DNA of 64,000 bases from Prochlorococcus sp. AG-402-K21 (lineage in GTDB: Bacteria; Cyanobacteriota; Cyanobacteriia; PCC-6307; Cyanobiaceae): positions 62,001 to 126,000 of the forward strand of contig QCII01000004.1 in the NCBI GenBank assembly GCA_003216775.1, in the 5' to 3' direction. Positions 35,902 through 45,113 of the stretch are shown here, in pieces. Made by a program: the position numbers and the translations under genes. The first letter of the stretch is position 1; each line of letters starts with the position of its first letter. The notes under the pieces were generated by a model. The model saw nothing but the letters and a program-made list of their open reading frames with translations. It was not told the DNA's origin and made no database searches.

Positions 35902-36906
35902 ATGCAAAGTAAAATATCATTTCAAGAAAAATTTTATGTAGCTGGTGCTAATGGCATGGTAGGTTCTGCAATTTCCCAAAAAATTAGGGAGAGAGGATAC
36001 GGAGATGAAAGCTTAGGAGGTAAACTGTTAATCCCCAGTAGGAAAGAATTAAATTTATTAAATTTAGAAGAAGTTAAAGATTGGTTCAGTCTCAATAATC
36101 CCACTGTTGTAATTTTAGCTGCAGCGAAAGTTGGAGGTATATTGGCAAATTCACTATATCCTTATGATTTTTTAATTGAAAATTTAAAAATTCAAAACAA
36201 TATCATACAAACTGCTTGGCTTAATGGTACCAAAAGATTACTTTTTCTTGGAAGTAGCTGTATCTACCCAAAATATGCAAAACAACCTATTAGAGAAGAA
36301 GAGTTACTAAATGGAGAATTAGAGAAAACAAACGAAAGTTACGCCATTGCAAAAATCGCAGGAATTAAACTTTGTGAGTCTTTAAGAGTGCAACATGGTT
36401 TTGATGCAATATCTTTAATGCCAACAAATTTATATGGACCTAAAGATAATTACCATAATCAAAACAGTCATGTTATGGCATCTTTAATTAGAAAATTCTG
36501 TGAAGCTGAAAAATTTAAAAATGATTCAGTTAAATGCTGGGGTTCAGGAAGGCCTGAGCGAGAATTCATGCATGTCGAAGACTTAGCAGAGGCAGTAGTC
36601 TTTTGCTTAGAAAATTGGGATCCCTCTGATAAAAATGCACCAAAAGACTGCAATAATAGAGGACTACATTATCTCAACGTTGGTACGGGCCATGATATAG
36701 CTATTTCAAAACTTGTTGAAACGATTTCAATTGAGACAAATTTTAAAGGGGAAATTATTTGGGATAATAGTAAGCCTGACGGGACTCCCAAAAAACTGCT
36801 AAATATAGATAAGATAAAGTCTTTAGGGTGGGAGCCCAAAATAGTGCTTAATGAAGGGATAAGAAGAACAATAAAAGACTACAAATTGAATTACCTTGAT
36901 AAATAA
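35902..36906 (+). CDS. fcl: GDP-L-fucose synthase
   Basis: A 334-residue SDR epimerase/reductase that completes GDP-L-fucose. The N-terminus has VAGANGMVGSAI. Other motifs are AAAKVGGILANSLYPYDF, LFLGSSCIYPKYAKQPI, YAIAKIAGIKLCE (YxxxK) and MPTNLYGPKDNYH, all typical for WcaG/Fcl. It is cotranscribed with gmd. Its product can serve the GT11 fucosyltransferase-like protein at 46932. Confidence 0.96.
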   Translation: MQSKISFQEKFYVAGANGMVGSAISQKIRERGYGDESLGGKLLIPSRKELNLLNLEEVKDWFSLNNPTVVILAAAKVGGILANSLYPYDFLIENLKIQNNIIQTAWLNGTKRLLFLGSSCIYPKYAKQPIREEELLNGELEKTNESYAIAKIAGIKLCESLRVQHGFDAISLMPTNLYGPKDNYHNQNSHVMASLIRKFCEAEKFKNDSVKCWGSGRPEREFMHVEDLAEAVVFCLENWDPSDKNAPKDCNNRGLHYLNVGTGHDIAISKLVETISIETNFKGEIIWDNSKPDGTPKKLLNIDKIKSLGWEPKIVLNEGIRRTIKDYKLNYLDK

Positions 36907-36929
36907 AAATTTTAAATTTGTAAAAAAAT

Positions 36930-37985
36930 TTACTTATATCCCTTAGGATTAAGCAATTTCCATCTCCAGCCATCCTCACACATATTTTCAACGGACCTTT
37001 TTGGTTGCCAATTCAACGTTGATAAAATTTTTGTATTATCAGCAACTACATTTTCTTGATCACCCTCCCTTCTTTCTGAAATTTCATATGGTACTTCAAT
37101 ATTATTTACATCTTGAAAGATATTAATTAACTCTAAAACTGAACTGCCAATACCAGTTCCTATATTTAAATTGATTATCCGAGAAGAATTACTTTCTAAA
37201 AAATTTAATGCTGCTACGTGTCCTTCTGCTAAATCCATAACATGGATATAATCCCTAATACAAGTGCCATCTTTTGTATTCCAATTATTTCCATAAACTT
37301 TTAATTTAGATATCTCTTTTGAAGCGACGTTTAAGATTAAAGGAAAGATATTAGTAGGATTTCCAATTGGATCTTCTCCTAATTTACCAGAGACATGCGC
37401 CCCAATTGGATTAAAATATCTCAAATTAACGATTCTCCATTCATCAGGGTAACAACTATAAATATCTTGTAAAAACACCTCTATGGTGGCCTTAGTTAAG
37501 CCATAAGGATTTATAGGTTTAATTAAAGAATTCTCTTTTAAAGCTTTTTCTTCAGAGTAAGAGTAAATGGTCGCGCTACTACTGAAAATTAAAGTTCTAC
37601 ATGAAAAACTATTCATTACTTTTAGTAAATTTATTGTCCCAGCCAAATTAAAGTCCCAGTAAGTTATAACTTCTTTAAACGAATCTTTTACCGATTTAAG
37701 GCCAGCGAAATGAATAACTGCCTTTATTTCATTACCATCCTTAATTGCATTCAAAAAAACTTTTTCTAAATCCTTAGATGACCTTAAATCGCCTTCTATA
37801 AAATGTAAATTTTCTGAAACTTTAAATTTTATATAATCATGCATTTCTAGTAATCTTTTTATAACTAAAGGACTACTATTTATAAAAGAGTCAAGAACGT
37901 AAACCTTATATCCTTTTTCTAATAGAGACAACACAGTATGACTTCCTATGTAACCACATCCGCCAGTCACTAGAACACTATTCAT
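36930..37985 (-). CDS. galE: UDP-glucose 4-epimerase
   Basis: A 351-residue SDR enzyme interconverting UDP-Glc and UDP-Gal. Signature segments are SVLVTGGCGYIGSHTVLSLL, VIHFAGLKSVKDS, NPYGLTKATIE (YxxxK) and LRYFNPIGAHVSGKLGEDP; this last is the classic GalE stretch. It is convergent with fcl (23 bases between stops) and divergent from the GT17-like gene. Confidence 0.94.
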   Translation of the reverse strand: MNSVLVTGGCGYIGSHTVLSLLEKGYKVYVLDSFINSSPLVIKRLLEMHDYIKFKVSENLHFIEGDLRSSKDLEKVFLNAIKDGNEIKAVIHFAGLKSVKDSFKEVITYWDFNLAGTINLLKVMNSFSCRTLIFSSSATIYSYSEEKALKENSLIKPINPYGLTKATIEVFLQDIYSCYPDEWRIVNLRYFNPIGAHVSGKLGEDPIGNPTNIFPLILNVASKEISKLKVYGNNWNTKDGTCIRDYIHVMDLAEGHVAALNFLESNSSRIINLNIGTGIGSSVLELINIFQDVNNIEVPYEISERREGDQENVVADNTKILSTLNWQPKRSVENMCEDGWRWKLLNPKGYK

Positions 37986-38025
37986 TATTAAATTTATATT
38001 TCACTGATATTATCTTATAATTTAA

Positions 38026-38087
38026 AGAGATTATTCATTCCAAATTAAAGATAAACAAATGCTAAGATTTAATGAAAAATAATCTCT
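38026..38087. repeat. 10-bp inverted repeat in the galE/GT17-like divergent region
   Basis: AGAGATTATT at 38026-38035 and its exact complement AATAATCTCT at 38078-38087 are separated by 42 bases, midway between the divergent starts of galE and the GT17-like gene. It could be an operator pair or a weak hairpin; in such AT-rich DNA chance is also possible. Confidence 0.25.
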
Positions 38088-38162
38088 ATTTATTGTGTCA
38101 TACTTGCACAAAAACAATCAAAAAGATTGAAAATGCATTAAAAAAATAACCAATAGATAATT

Positions 38163-39068
38163 ATGGAAACTAAAAAAAGTAGAATTTTTGATGTTTTTTT
38201 ATTCTTAAATGAAATTGATTTACTTGAAATAAGATTTAAAACCCTTTATTCGGTTGTTGATTTTTTTATTATTACAGAAATTAATGAAACCTTTTCAGGA
38301 AAACCAAAGGAATTGATTTTTGAAAAACATAGAAACCGATTTAAAAAATACTCTAATAAAATAATATATAATCCAATTTCAGAAGTAGAATTAAAAGAAT
38401 TAAAAAGTACAAAGTGGGTTAATTACGTTTCCAATCTTAATATCCCTTTGCCTCATAAGCATAAAGGAAAACCAGCAAAAAAAATTCGAACCTCACTTAA
38501 AAGAGAAATAACTCATAGAGATTCAGCTATCTTGGGTTTCTTTAACTTAGCTTTACCTAATGATTATATTCTTTTGAGTGATCTTGATGAAATTCCAAAT
38601 CCATTAGCTATTGAAAAAATAATTAAAAAATCAATATCAAAACCACACTATTTTAAAATGAATTGGTACTTGTATTGGATAAACAATAAAGTTTCTCAGG
38701 ATTGGTACGGTACTGTTTTGTTTAAATTCAAAGAATTAAAAGGGTCTTCATTAGATAATTTTAGATTTGCCTCAAGCAACTCATCTGAAGTCCCTGGTAC
38801 AATAATTGATAACGGTGGTTGGCACTTCAGCTACATAGGCGGTAGTGATGCTATTCAGAAAAAACTACAAGCTCATCCTTTTCAAGGTTATAAGGCATTT
38901 ATAGCGATTTGGTTAGATAAACTTAAAATTAGAAAATTTAAAAATACTCTAAAAAATAATAAAGATATACTTTTGCAAAACAGAACATTAACTAAAGTAA
39001 AAATAGATAATGTTTTTCCTGAATCAATCCTTGCCGATAACTTATTTATCGAAAAATATTCGTGCTAA
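38163..39068 (+). CDS. GT17-like glycosyltransferase
   Basis: A 301-residue GT-A-like protein of the GT17 family, whose founding member is the eukaryotic beta-1,4-GlcNAc transferase III. Motifs: RIFDVFLFLNEIDLLEIR at the N-terminus, FIITEINETFSGKPK, RDSAILGF, LLSDLDEIPNP with the metal-binding DxD, MNWYLYWIN and GGWHFSYIGG. GT17-like proteins occur in bacterial surface-glycan clusters, where donors vary. It is a lone plus-strand gene before rfbA. Confidence 0.8.
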   Translation: METKKSRIFDVFLFLNEIDLLEIRFKTLYSVVDFFIITEINETFSGKPKELIFEKHRNRFKKYSNKIIYNPISEVELKELKSTKWVNYVSNLNIPLPHKHKGKPAKKIRTSLKREITHRDSAILGFFNLALPNDYILLSDLDEIPNPLAIEKIIKKSISKPHYFKMNWYLYWINNKVSQDWYGTVLFKFKELKGSSLDNFRFASSNSSEVPGTIIDNGGWHFSYIGGSDAIQKKLQAHPFQGYKAFIAIWLDKLKIRKFKNTLKNNKDILLQNRTLTKVKIDNVFPESILADNLFIEKYSC

Positions 39069-39170
39069 ATTTAGGTTTAGACAATTAAATATTGATATAA
39101 ATTCAATAAATTAAAAAAAATAATTAATTTTCCAATCAAGGGTGTAATATTTTATGAACATCGATTTTCA

Positions 39171-40070
39171 ATGTCAAAAGAACGAAAAGGTCTGATTCTA
39201 GCTGGTGGAAAGGCGACAAGACTATATCCTTTAACTTACTCAGTTAGTAAACAATTATTGCCTGTTTACGACAAACCAATGATTTATTACCCCTTAAGCA
39301 CTTTGATGTTGGCTGGGATAAGGGAATTCCTAATAATTGTTAATCCTAGCAATTTAAATACTTTTCAAATGCTTCTTGGAGATGGAATAAAGTGGGGGAT
39401 AAGCATCAAATATGCAATACAAGAAAAACCAGAAGGATTAGCTCAGGCATTTTTAATTGGTGAAAAATTTATAAATGATTCTCCTTCCGCTCTGATACTA
39501 GGTGATAATTTATTTCATGGTAACGATATGGTTCCTAAATTAATTAAGGCTAACGATAATAAAGAATCTTCAACGATTTTTGTCTATCCAGTTAGTGATC
39601 CTCAAAGATATGGAGTTGCTCAATTTGATAAAAATAAAAAAGTTATAAATATTGAAGAAAAACCCGAATCTCCCAAAAGTCGTTTCGCTGTAACTGGTTT
39701 ATATTTCTATGATAATACTGTAGTAGAAAAAGCAAAAAATATTAAACCATCTCTAAGAGGTGAGCTTGAAATCACTTCTCTTAATAATTTATTTTTAGAA
39801 AAAAAATCTCTTAATGTAGAAATCCTTGGCAGAGGGATGGCTTGGTTAGATACTGGAACATTTGATTCGCTCCATCAAGCTAGCACTTATATCAGACTCT
39901 TAGAAAGAAGACAGGGTCTAAAAGTAGGTTGCCCTGAAGAAATAGCTTGGCGACAAGGTTGGATCGATGACCAAGATCTTTTAAGCCTTGCCCAATCTAT
40001 TAATAAAAGCGGTTATGGGGAATATCTTATAAATATTTTACGAGATCCGATGAATGAAAAATTACTTTAG
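39171..40070 (+). CDS. rfbA: Glucose-1-phosphate thymidylyltransferase
   Basis: A 299-residue enzyme making dTDP-glucose, first step of dTDP-L-rhamnose synthesis. ILAGGKATRLYPLTYSVSKQ is the nucleotide-binding signature. YAIQEKPEGLAQAF, LGDNLFHG and IEEKPESPKS match RmlA closely. An ATG at 39154 is out of frame. rfbC follows 14 bases downstream. Confidence 0.96.
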   Translation: MSKERKGLILAGGKATRLYPLTYSVSKQLLPVYDKPMIYYPLSTLMLAGIREFLIIVNPSNLNTFQMLLGDGIKWGISIKYAIQEKPEGLAQAFLIGEKFINDSPSALILGDNLFHGNDMVPKLIKANDNKESSTIFVYPVSDPQRYGVAQFDKNKKVINIEEKPESPKSRFAVTGLYFYDNTVVEKAKNIKPSLRGELEITSLNNLFLEKKSLNVEILGRGMAWLDTGTFDSLHQASTYIRLLERRQGLKVGCPEEIAWRQGWIDDQDLLSLAQSINKSGYGEYLINILRDPMNEKLL

Positions 40071-40084
40071 AATCCAACAAAAAA

Positions 40085-40672
40085 ATGAAAGCTATAAACC
40101 TTCAAACAACTGAAAACATAGAGATTCAAGGTCCACTTTTAATATCACCAACTTTATTTGAAGACGAAAGAGGATTTTTCTTTGAAAGTTGGAACCAATT
40201 ATCTTTTAATAATCTTGTACAGAGAAAAGTGAATTTCGTACAGGATAATCACTCAAAATCAACACTTGGAGTATTAAGGGGCCTTCACTATCAATTAAAT
40301 CCAAATGCACAAGGGAAATTAGTAAGGTGTATTAATGGAGAAATATTTGATGTAATTGTAGATTTAAGAATAAAATCTAAGACCTTCGGGAAATGGTCTG
40401 GAGCAAATTTAAGTCAGAAAAACCAAAAAGAACTTTGGATCCCAGAGGGTTTTGCTCATGGTTTTTTAACTATTAGTAAATCAGCTGAAATAGTATACAA
40501 AACAACTAATTATTGGTCTAGAGGATCTGAAAGGGCTATTATTTGGGATGATAAAAAGATTTCAATTGATTGGCCAACAGAGGCAATAAATTTTAAATCA
40601 CCATTACTATCCCTAAAGGATATGAATGCTTCAACACTTGAAAAAGCTATTTTAAATTCTGAGATTTTTTGA
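40085..40672 (+). CDS. rfbC: dTDP-4-dehydrorhamnose 3,5-epimerase
   Basis: A 195-residue cupin-fold epimerase, third step of dTDP-rhamnose synthesis. FEDERGFFFESWN, FVQDNHSKSTLGVLRGLHYQ (catalytic His) and LWIPEGFAHGFL are intact. Its TGA (40670-40672) overlaps the ATG of rfbD by one base, implying coupled translation. Confidence 0.96.
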   Translation: MKAINLQTTENIEIQGPLLISPTLFEDERGFFFESWNQLSFNNLVQRKVNFVQDNHSKSTLGVLRGLHYQLNPNAQGKLVRCINGEIFDVIVDLRIKSKTFGKWSGANLSQKNQKELWIPEGFAHGFLTISKSAEIVYKTTNYWSRGSERAIIWDDKKISIDWPTEAINFKSPLLSLKDMNASTLEKAILNSEIF

Positions 40673-41562
40673 TGAAGATTCTGATAACAGGCAGCAATGG
40701 TCAATTAGGAAAAGAAATAATAAAAAATCAACCTTTTGGAGTTGATTTGCTTAAGACAACTAAAGCAGAATTAGATTTAAAAGAACCAAATAAATGTTAT
40801 GAATATGTTATGAGTAAAAAACCAGATTGGGTAATAAATTGCGCTGCGTATACAAATGTTGAGAAAGCAGAAAGTGATAAAGATTTATCTTATTTAATTA
40901 ATTCATTATCTGTTAAAAGTCTTGCGGAAGCGACCAAAAGAATTGATAGCAATTTAATACAATTTAGTACAGATTATGTTTTTAATGGAAAAAAAAAACA
41001 ACCTTATCTTCCAGATGATCTTAAATCACCTTTAAATATTTACGGCCAAACAAAATCTTTTGGAGAAGATTATGTAAAAGATATTTTTAATAATTCAAGT
41101 AAGGGAATTGTTATAAGAACTAGTTGGTTAATGAGCTCAATAGGCAATAATTTTGCCACTAAAATATTAAAACTTTTAGCAAAAAATGACAGAGTTAACA
41201 TTATAAACGATCAAATTGGTGCACCCACATCTACTAAAATTCTTGCAAAAGCGTGTTGGCAAGCAATTAAATTAATATCTGGGGGCAAAACCCTTCCTCC
41301 CATTCTTCAAATAACAAATTCAGGGGAAGCAAGTTGGTACGATATTGCGGTTGAAATTTATAAAACTTCAAAGGAAATTGGTCTCTTGGATAATACTGTA
41401 GAAATAAATCCTATAAAGACTTCTGAATATAAAAGTAAAGTAATAAGACCTTATTATTCTGTTCTTGATTGCAAAGAATCATTTGAAGAGTTATTAATGA
41501 AATCTTATGATTGGGAAAAAGCCATTAAAGATTTAATTTCTGATTATCAAAAGGGTATTTAG
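40672..41562 (+). CDS. rfbD: dTDP-4-dehydrorhamnose reductase
   Basis: A 296-residue SDR that makes dTDP-L-rhamnose. MKILITGSNGQLGKEI, INCAAYTNVEKAESD, FSTDYVFNGKKKQPY and the YxxxK-type IYGQTKSFGE are clear. ATG 40672 is used in the TGATG overlap with rfbC. The 3' end overlaps the convergent GT2 gene by 38 bases. rfbB, the missing step, lies at 50124. Confidence 0.95.
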   Translation: MKILITGSNGQLGKEIIKNQPFGVDLLKTTKAELDLKEPNKCYEYVMSKKPDWVINCAAYTNVEKAESDKDLSYLINSLSVKSLAEATKRIDSNLIQFSTDYVFNGKKKQPYLPDDLKSPLNIYGQTKSFGEDYVKDIFNNSSKGIVIRTSWLMSSIGNNFATKILKLLAKNDRVNIINDQIGAPTSTKILAKACWQAIKLISGGKTLPPILQITNSGEASWYDIAVEIYKTSKEIGLLDNTVEINPIKTSEYKSKVIRPYYSVLDCKESFEELLMKSYDWEKAIKDLISDYQKGI

Positions 41563-42349
41563 CTAAAAATATTTTTTTAAATTTAGTAATAAATAATATA
41601 AATACCAATGAAATAAATTGAAAAAAATTTATAACCCTGTTTGGCAAAAAGCCCTTTTTATTTAAGTAAGGTTTCTCAATATTGATTTGTTGTTTTAGAT
41701 TTTTTCCTATTGAATATGTGATACTGTTTTTTGCTTGTATTGAAATAATTCTAGATTTATGAAAAAACTTAATTTTTAAACCAACTTTTCTTATCTTTAA
41801 TATTAATCTACAATACCAATCACAATCAACAAACCACTTTAAATTATTATCAAACAAAATATCTTTAAGCTTACTATTTATTATTAAAGAGGCGGTGGGT
41901 GCAAGAAACATATTAAAAGAGGCATTAGGGTATAGTAAACAAATTGTTGAAAATAATTTTTGCTGCCAAGAAAATATCTTTTGAGGCAAGTTACCTCTTG
42001 CTATAGATGTGCATGGTAATACTATTAATCCAATATCACCTTCATCTAATAAATCCAAAAAAGACAAATTAAGTGGATATTCATCATGATGGTTTAGAAC
42101 AAAGAAAGGTGTCTTAATCATTTTCATTAGTTTATTCCAATTATCAACAGGTAATTGTTTTGTCCCTTGCACATAAAAAAATCCTTTTTCTTCGCATTTA
42201 CTTTTTATCAAATTTCTTTCAAAGATATCATCGCTATCGTCTGAAACGACTATTTTTACTCTCTGATCATTTGAATAATATTTAATTGCTCTTTGAAATG
42301 CTTTGAAATCATTAAAAGTTGGGATTAAGACTGTAATTAAATGATTCAT
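41525..42349 (-). CDS. Glycosyltransferase family 2 protein
   Basis: A 274-residue GT-A-like enzyme: ITVLIPTFNDFKAFQRAI at the N-terminus, VVSDDSDD, then VLNHHDEYPLNL in place of a plain DxD. There is WFVDCDWYCRLILKI near residue 180 and a hydrophobic C-terminal helix (FFQFISLVFILFITKF) that may anchor it. It is last in the minus-strand set sugar-1-P transferase, EpsG-like, this gene, with 18 bases to the preceding stop. ATG 42349 is preferred to the TTG just upstream. Confidence 0.8.
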   Translation of the reverse strand: MNHLITVLIPTFNDFKAFQRAIKYYSNDQRVKIVVSDDSDDIFERNLIKSKCEEKGFFYVQGTKQLPVDNWNKLMKMIKTPFFVLNHHDEYPLNLSFLDLLDEGDIGLIVLPCTSIARGNLPQKIFSWQQKLFSTICLLYPNASFNMFLAPTASLIINSKLKDILFDNNLKWFVDCDWYCRLILKIRKVGLKIKFFHKSRIISIQAKNSITYSIGKNLKQQINIEKPYLNKKGFLPNRVINFFQFISLVFILFITKFKKIFLAKYPFDNQKLNL

Positions 42350-42367
42350 CAAAAAAATTTATTAGAT

Positions 42368-43504
42368 TTAAAATAAGTAACTCTTAAGAAATAAATCTAT
42401 TTGATAAAATAGTAATCTAGATATATCGAGGAAAATCAAAAAATTTATAGCTTTAGTTAAAATATTCTTAGGTGTAGTCAAACTTCTATAAAAACATAAT
42501 GCGAATAAAAGAACGAATAAGATTCTAAAGATATAATTGTATCCATGACTTGTAAAACCTTCTATCCAAGAAAATAAAGTAGCCAATGGAAGAAATACTA
42601 TTGAGCCATAAAGTCCCATAAAACCAAAGAGGCTTGTAGTATCTTGCTGGAATTTATATCTATAAATTTCAGTTTTTCTTCTTTTTTCATCTAAATAAAT
42701 AAAGATAATAAGTAAGAAATAAGAAAGCCAATAAACAATTTTAATTTGAGTTACCTCTACAGTAGGGAAAGATATTGATGGACCATGTATAAAGATCATA
42801 TTTTTTTCTGGAAACTTTGAAATTTGTTTAAAAAAAGTTATTGATTCTTTATTAGCCAAAATTTCATCAACAAAAACTTTAAATAAAGATGAGCCAGCAA
42901 AAGTACCAACAACTCCAAAAAAAATAGAAAATAAAAAGACTTTTAATTTACCAGAGATTTGTTTTATTGAAAAAATAATTGAAGGTATCCACCAAAATAA
43001 AACTGAAATATGCATTAAACAACCAATCATTAGGAATAGTGCGTTCTTTGGATTAAAAAAATTCTTTTTATTTATATCCAATATGGCAAAAAGCCAAAAT
43101 AATATAGCTATTGTTTCTCTAATTTGAATATGAACTTTTAGAAGGAAAAAGGCTGCAATTGGAAGTATTGTAAAAAAAGTAAAATTTGAATATCTGAATT
43201 TTAATTTATAGAAAACTATCGAAAAGCATATAACCTGAATTATTGCCAAAAGATATCTAAAAGACTTGTAATTTATGTAATCATTTAATATGCTCGTAAT
43301 TGATGTAAATAAAGTTAATTGATGAAGATTTAACTTACTATAAAAGTCTCCCCATTTATATAGTTTAAGATATGAAGGAAAGTCAGGATTAGCATAATCT
43401 GGGAAAAATATTATTAGAAAAAAAGTAGAAAGAATAACTATAGAGGCCAATACTTTATCTATATTTATTGGCTTTGTTAATAATTTTTTATAAATCTCAG
43501 ACAT
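42368..43504 (-). CDS. EpsG-like polysaccharide polymerase
   Basis: A 378-residue protein with about ten membrane helices resembling the EpsG family (Wzy-like polymerases of exopolysaccharide clusters). PDYANPDFPSYLKLY after helix 1 matches the family's D-Y/D-xxxY element. HIQIRETIAILFWLFAI and MHISVLFWW follow EpsG's helix pattern, including the RxxxA segment. It lies between the initiating sugar transferase (24 bases) and a GT2 gene, so polymerising the lipid-linked repeat is the likely role. Confidence 0.75.
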   Translation of the reverse strand: MSEIYKKLLTKPINIDKVLASIVILSTFFLIIFFPDYANPDFPSYLKLYKWGDFYSKLNLHQLTLFTSITSILNDYINYKSFRYLLAIIQVICFSIVFYKLKFRYSNFTFFTILPIAAFFLLKVHIQIRETIAILFWLFAILDINKKNFFNPKNALFLMIGCLMHISVLFWWIPSIIFSIKQISGKLKVFLFSIFFGVVGTFAGSSLFKVFVDEILANKESITFFKQISKFPEKNMIFIHGPSISFPTVEVTQIKIVYWLSYFLLIIFIYLDEKRRKTEIYRYKFQQDTTSLFGFMGLYGSIVFLPLATLFSWIEGFTSHGYNYIFRILFVLLFALCFYRSLTTPKNILTKAINFLIFLDISRLLFYQIDLFLKSYLF

Positions 43505-43528
43505 CCTATTTAAAAATATTATTCAATT

Positions 43529-44884
43529 TCACTGCAAAGGAGATGAACCTTTACGTAAAAAGATTATTCTTAAAGTTTTTAAGAAAATAAGAAAATCTAA
43601 CCATATCGATAAATTTCGAAGATAATAAAGGTCAAAACTCAACTTTCTTTTTGAATCTTCTATCGAAGCTCCATAAGAATAATTAACCTGAGCCCAACCA
43701 CTTAAGCCAGGCTTTAATATGTACCTAAAATTGTAGAAAGGCACGCAATTTTCTAATTTCATATCAAAAACCTTTCTCTCTGGTCTAGGGCCAATTAGAC
43801 TCATATCTCCCCTAATTACACATAATAATTGAGGTAGTTCATCTATTCTTGTTTTTCTTAATATTTTACCAACCTTTGTTACTCTATTATCATTTATTGC
43901 AGACCACCTAGGGATTCCTTCTTCTGCATTTATTTTCATAGTTCTTAACTTATATAATGTGAAAGTTTTTTGATTTAAACCAACTCTCTCTTGCTTATAA
44001 AATATATTTTTACGATCCTCTAAATAAATTAAAATGCCTGAAATTAAAATTATTGGACTTGTACAGAGAAGAAGAAAAATACTGAATAATATATCTCCTA
44101 TTCTCTTAATTCTTAATTGAAAAGAACTCTGAGGTTTTTTAAAATTTCCACTGATCATATATTCGGCACTAAGAATTTCAGGAGGAAATCTTTGTAAATA
44201 GTTTTCACACCATAATTTCAAATCAATAAATTTAACCCCTTTACTTTGAATCAAAATAAACTTATTAAAATATTCATTATCTAGATTATTGAGATTATCA
44301 AAAAAAATTCCTGTAGTTTTTTTGATTTCTGATTTTGAAAAAGATGAATCTAAATCTTTATAAATTATTTGGATATTTTTTCGACACCATTTCATTTCTT
44401 TCTTTATGAGATTAAACATATTTTTTGAACCCAAAAAAACCCACTTTTCCTTTAAGTTAGTATTTCTAATTAATTTCAAAATAAGAGGAAGTTGTATAAA
44501 ACTAATTGAAAATGAGACAAATGTAGAATATGACAAGATTATTTTATCGAAATGATTATAGTTGTTTAAATTGATGTTATAAGAAAGTAAGAATACAAAG
44601 AATAAAGTAAGGAAAGAAGAAATTAAAGTTAATAAAAATAATTTAATGAAGATTAAAAATTTATTATTTTTCAAAATAAAGTCTTCATATGAATATCTAC
44701 CGATTATGTAACTAATTAAAAGCCAAAAGGGTATAAAAGATATAGTAAAAACATCGATATTTTGTGCAAACTTAAGATAATCAAAAAAAATAAATTTATT
44801 TAATAAAATAATTAATAAAATTTCAAATATGCAATTGAAAATTAATTTTCTTCTTGATATAAGCCAAGGAAATCTAATTATCAT
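43529..44884 (-). CDS. Undecaprenyl-phosphate sugar-1-phosphate transferase (WcaJ/WbaP type)
   Basis: A 451-residue polyprenyl-phosphate glycosyl-phosphotransferase that begins glycan assembly. The N-terminus has four to five helices (to about residue 140), then a soluble domain. The catalytic Bac_transf domain starts near residue 255 (RIGDILFSIFLLL). It carries YKQERVGLNQKTFTLYKLRTM, RIDELPQLLCVIRGDMSLIGPRPE and LKPGLSGWAQVN, all core motifs. First in its minus-strand operon. Sugar specificity is unknown. Confidence 0.92.
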   Translation of the reverse strand: MIIRFPWLISRRKLIFNCIFEILLIILLNKFIFFDYLKFAQNIDVFTISFIPFWLLISYIIGRYSYEDFILKNNKFLIFIKLFLLTLISSFLTLFFVFLLSYNINLNNYNHFDKIILSYSTFVSFSISFIQLPLILKLIRNTNLKEKWVFLGSKNMFNLIKKEMKWCRKNIQIIYKDLDSSFSKSEIKKTTGIFFDNLNNLDNEYFNKFILIQSKGVKFIDLKLWCENYLQRFPPEILSAEYMISGNFKKPQSSFQLRIKRIGDILFSIFLLLCTSPIILISGILIYLEDRKNIFYKQERVGLNQKTFTLYKLRTMKINAEEGIPRWSAINDNRVTKVGKILRKTRIDELPQLLCVIRGDMSLIGPRPERKVFDMKLENCVPFYNFRYILKPGLSGWAQVNYSYGASIEDSKRKLSFDLYYLRNLSIWLDFLIFLKTLRIIFLRKGSSPLQ

Positions 44885-45113
44885 TTAAAAATAATATTCT
44901 AATTTAATTAAGATTTATTCTTTGAAATTTATTCAAAATATAAAAAGTTATTGTATTTTTTAAATTTTATCATATGAATAATATCATTTAGATGTTTTTT
45001 GCATTATTTTTAAGACCAAAATGAATATATTTTTTCTTATTATAAATTAGACTTAATGAGATTAGGAAATAAAGTTTGAATTAATTTATACTATAATATT
45101 AAAAAAATATTTA
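44885..45113. promoter_or_regulatory. Divergent promoter region; TATAAT at 45092-45097
   Basis: 229 AT-rich bases between the divergent sugar-1-P transferase and ABC flippase genes. TATAAT at 45092-45097 is a perfect -10 box 17 bases before the flippase ATG, in a TATACTATAAT setting, with no good -35. No other structure was noticed. Confidence 0.35.
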
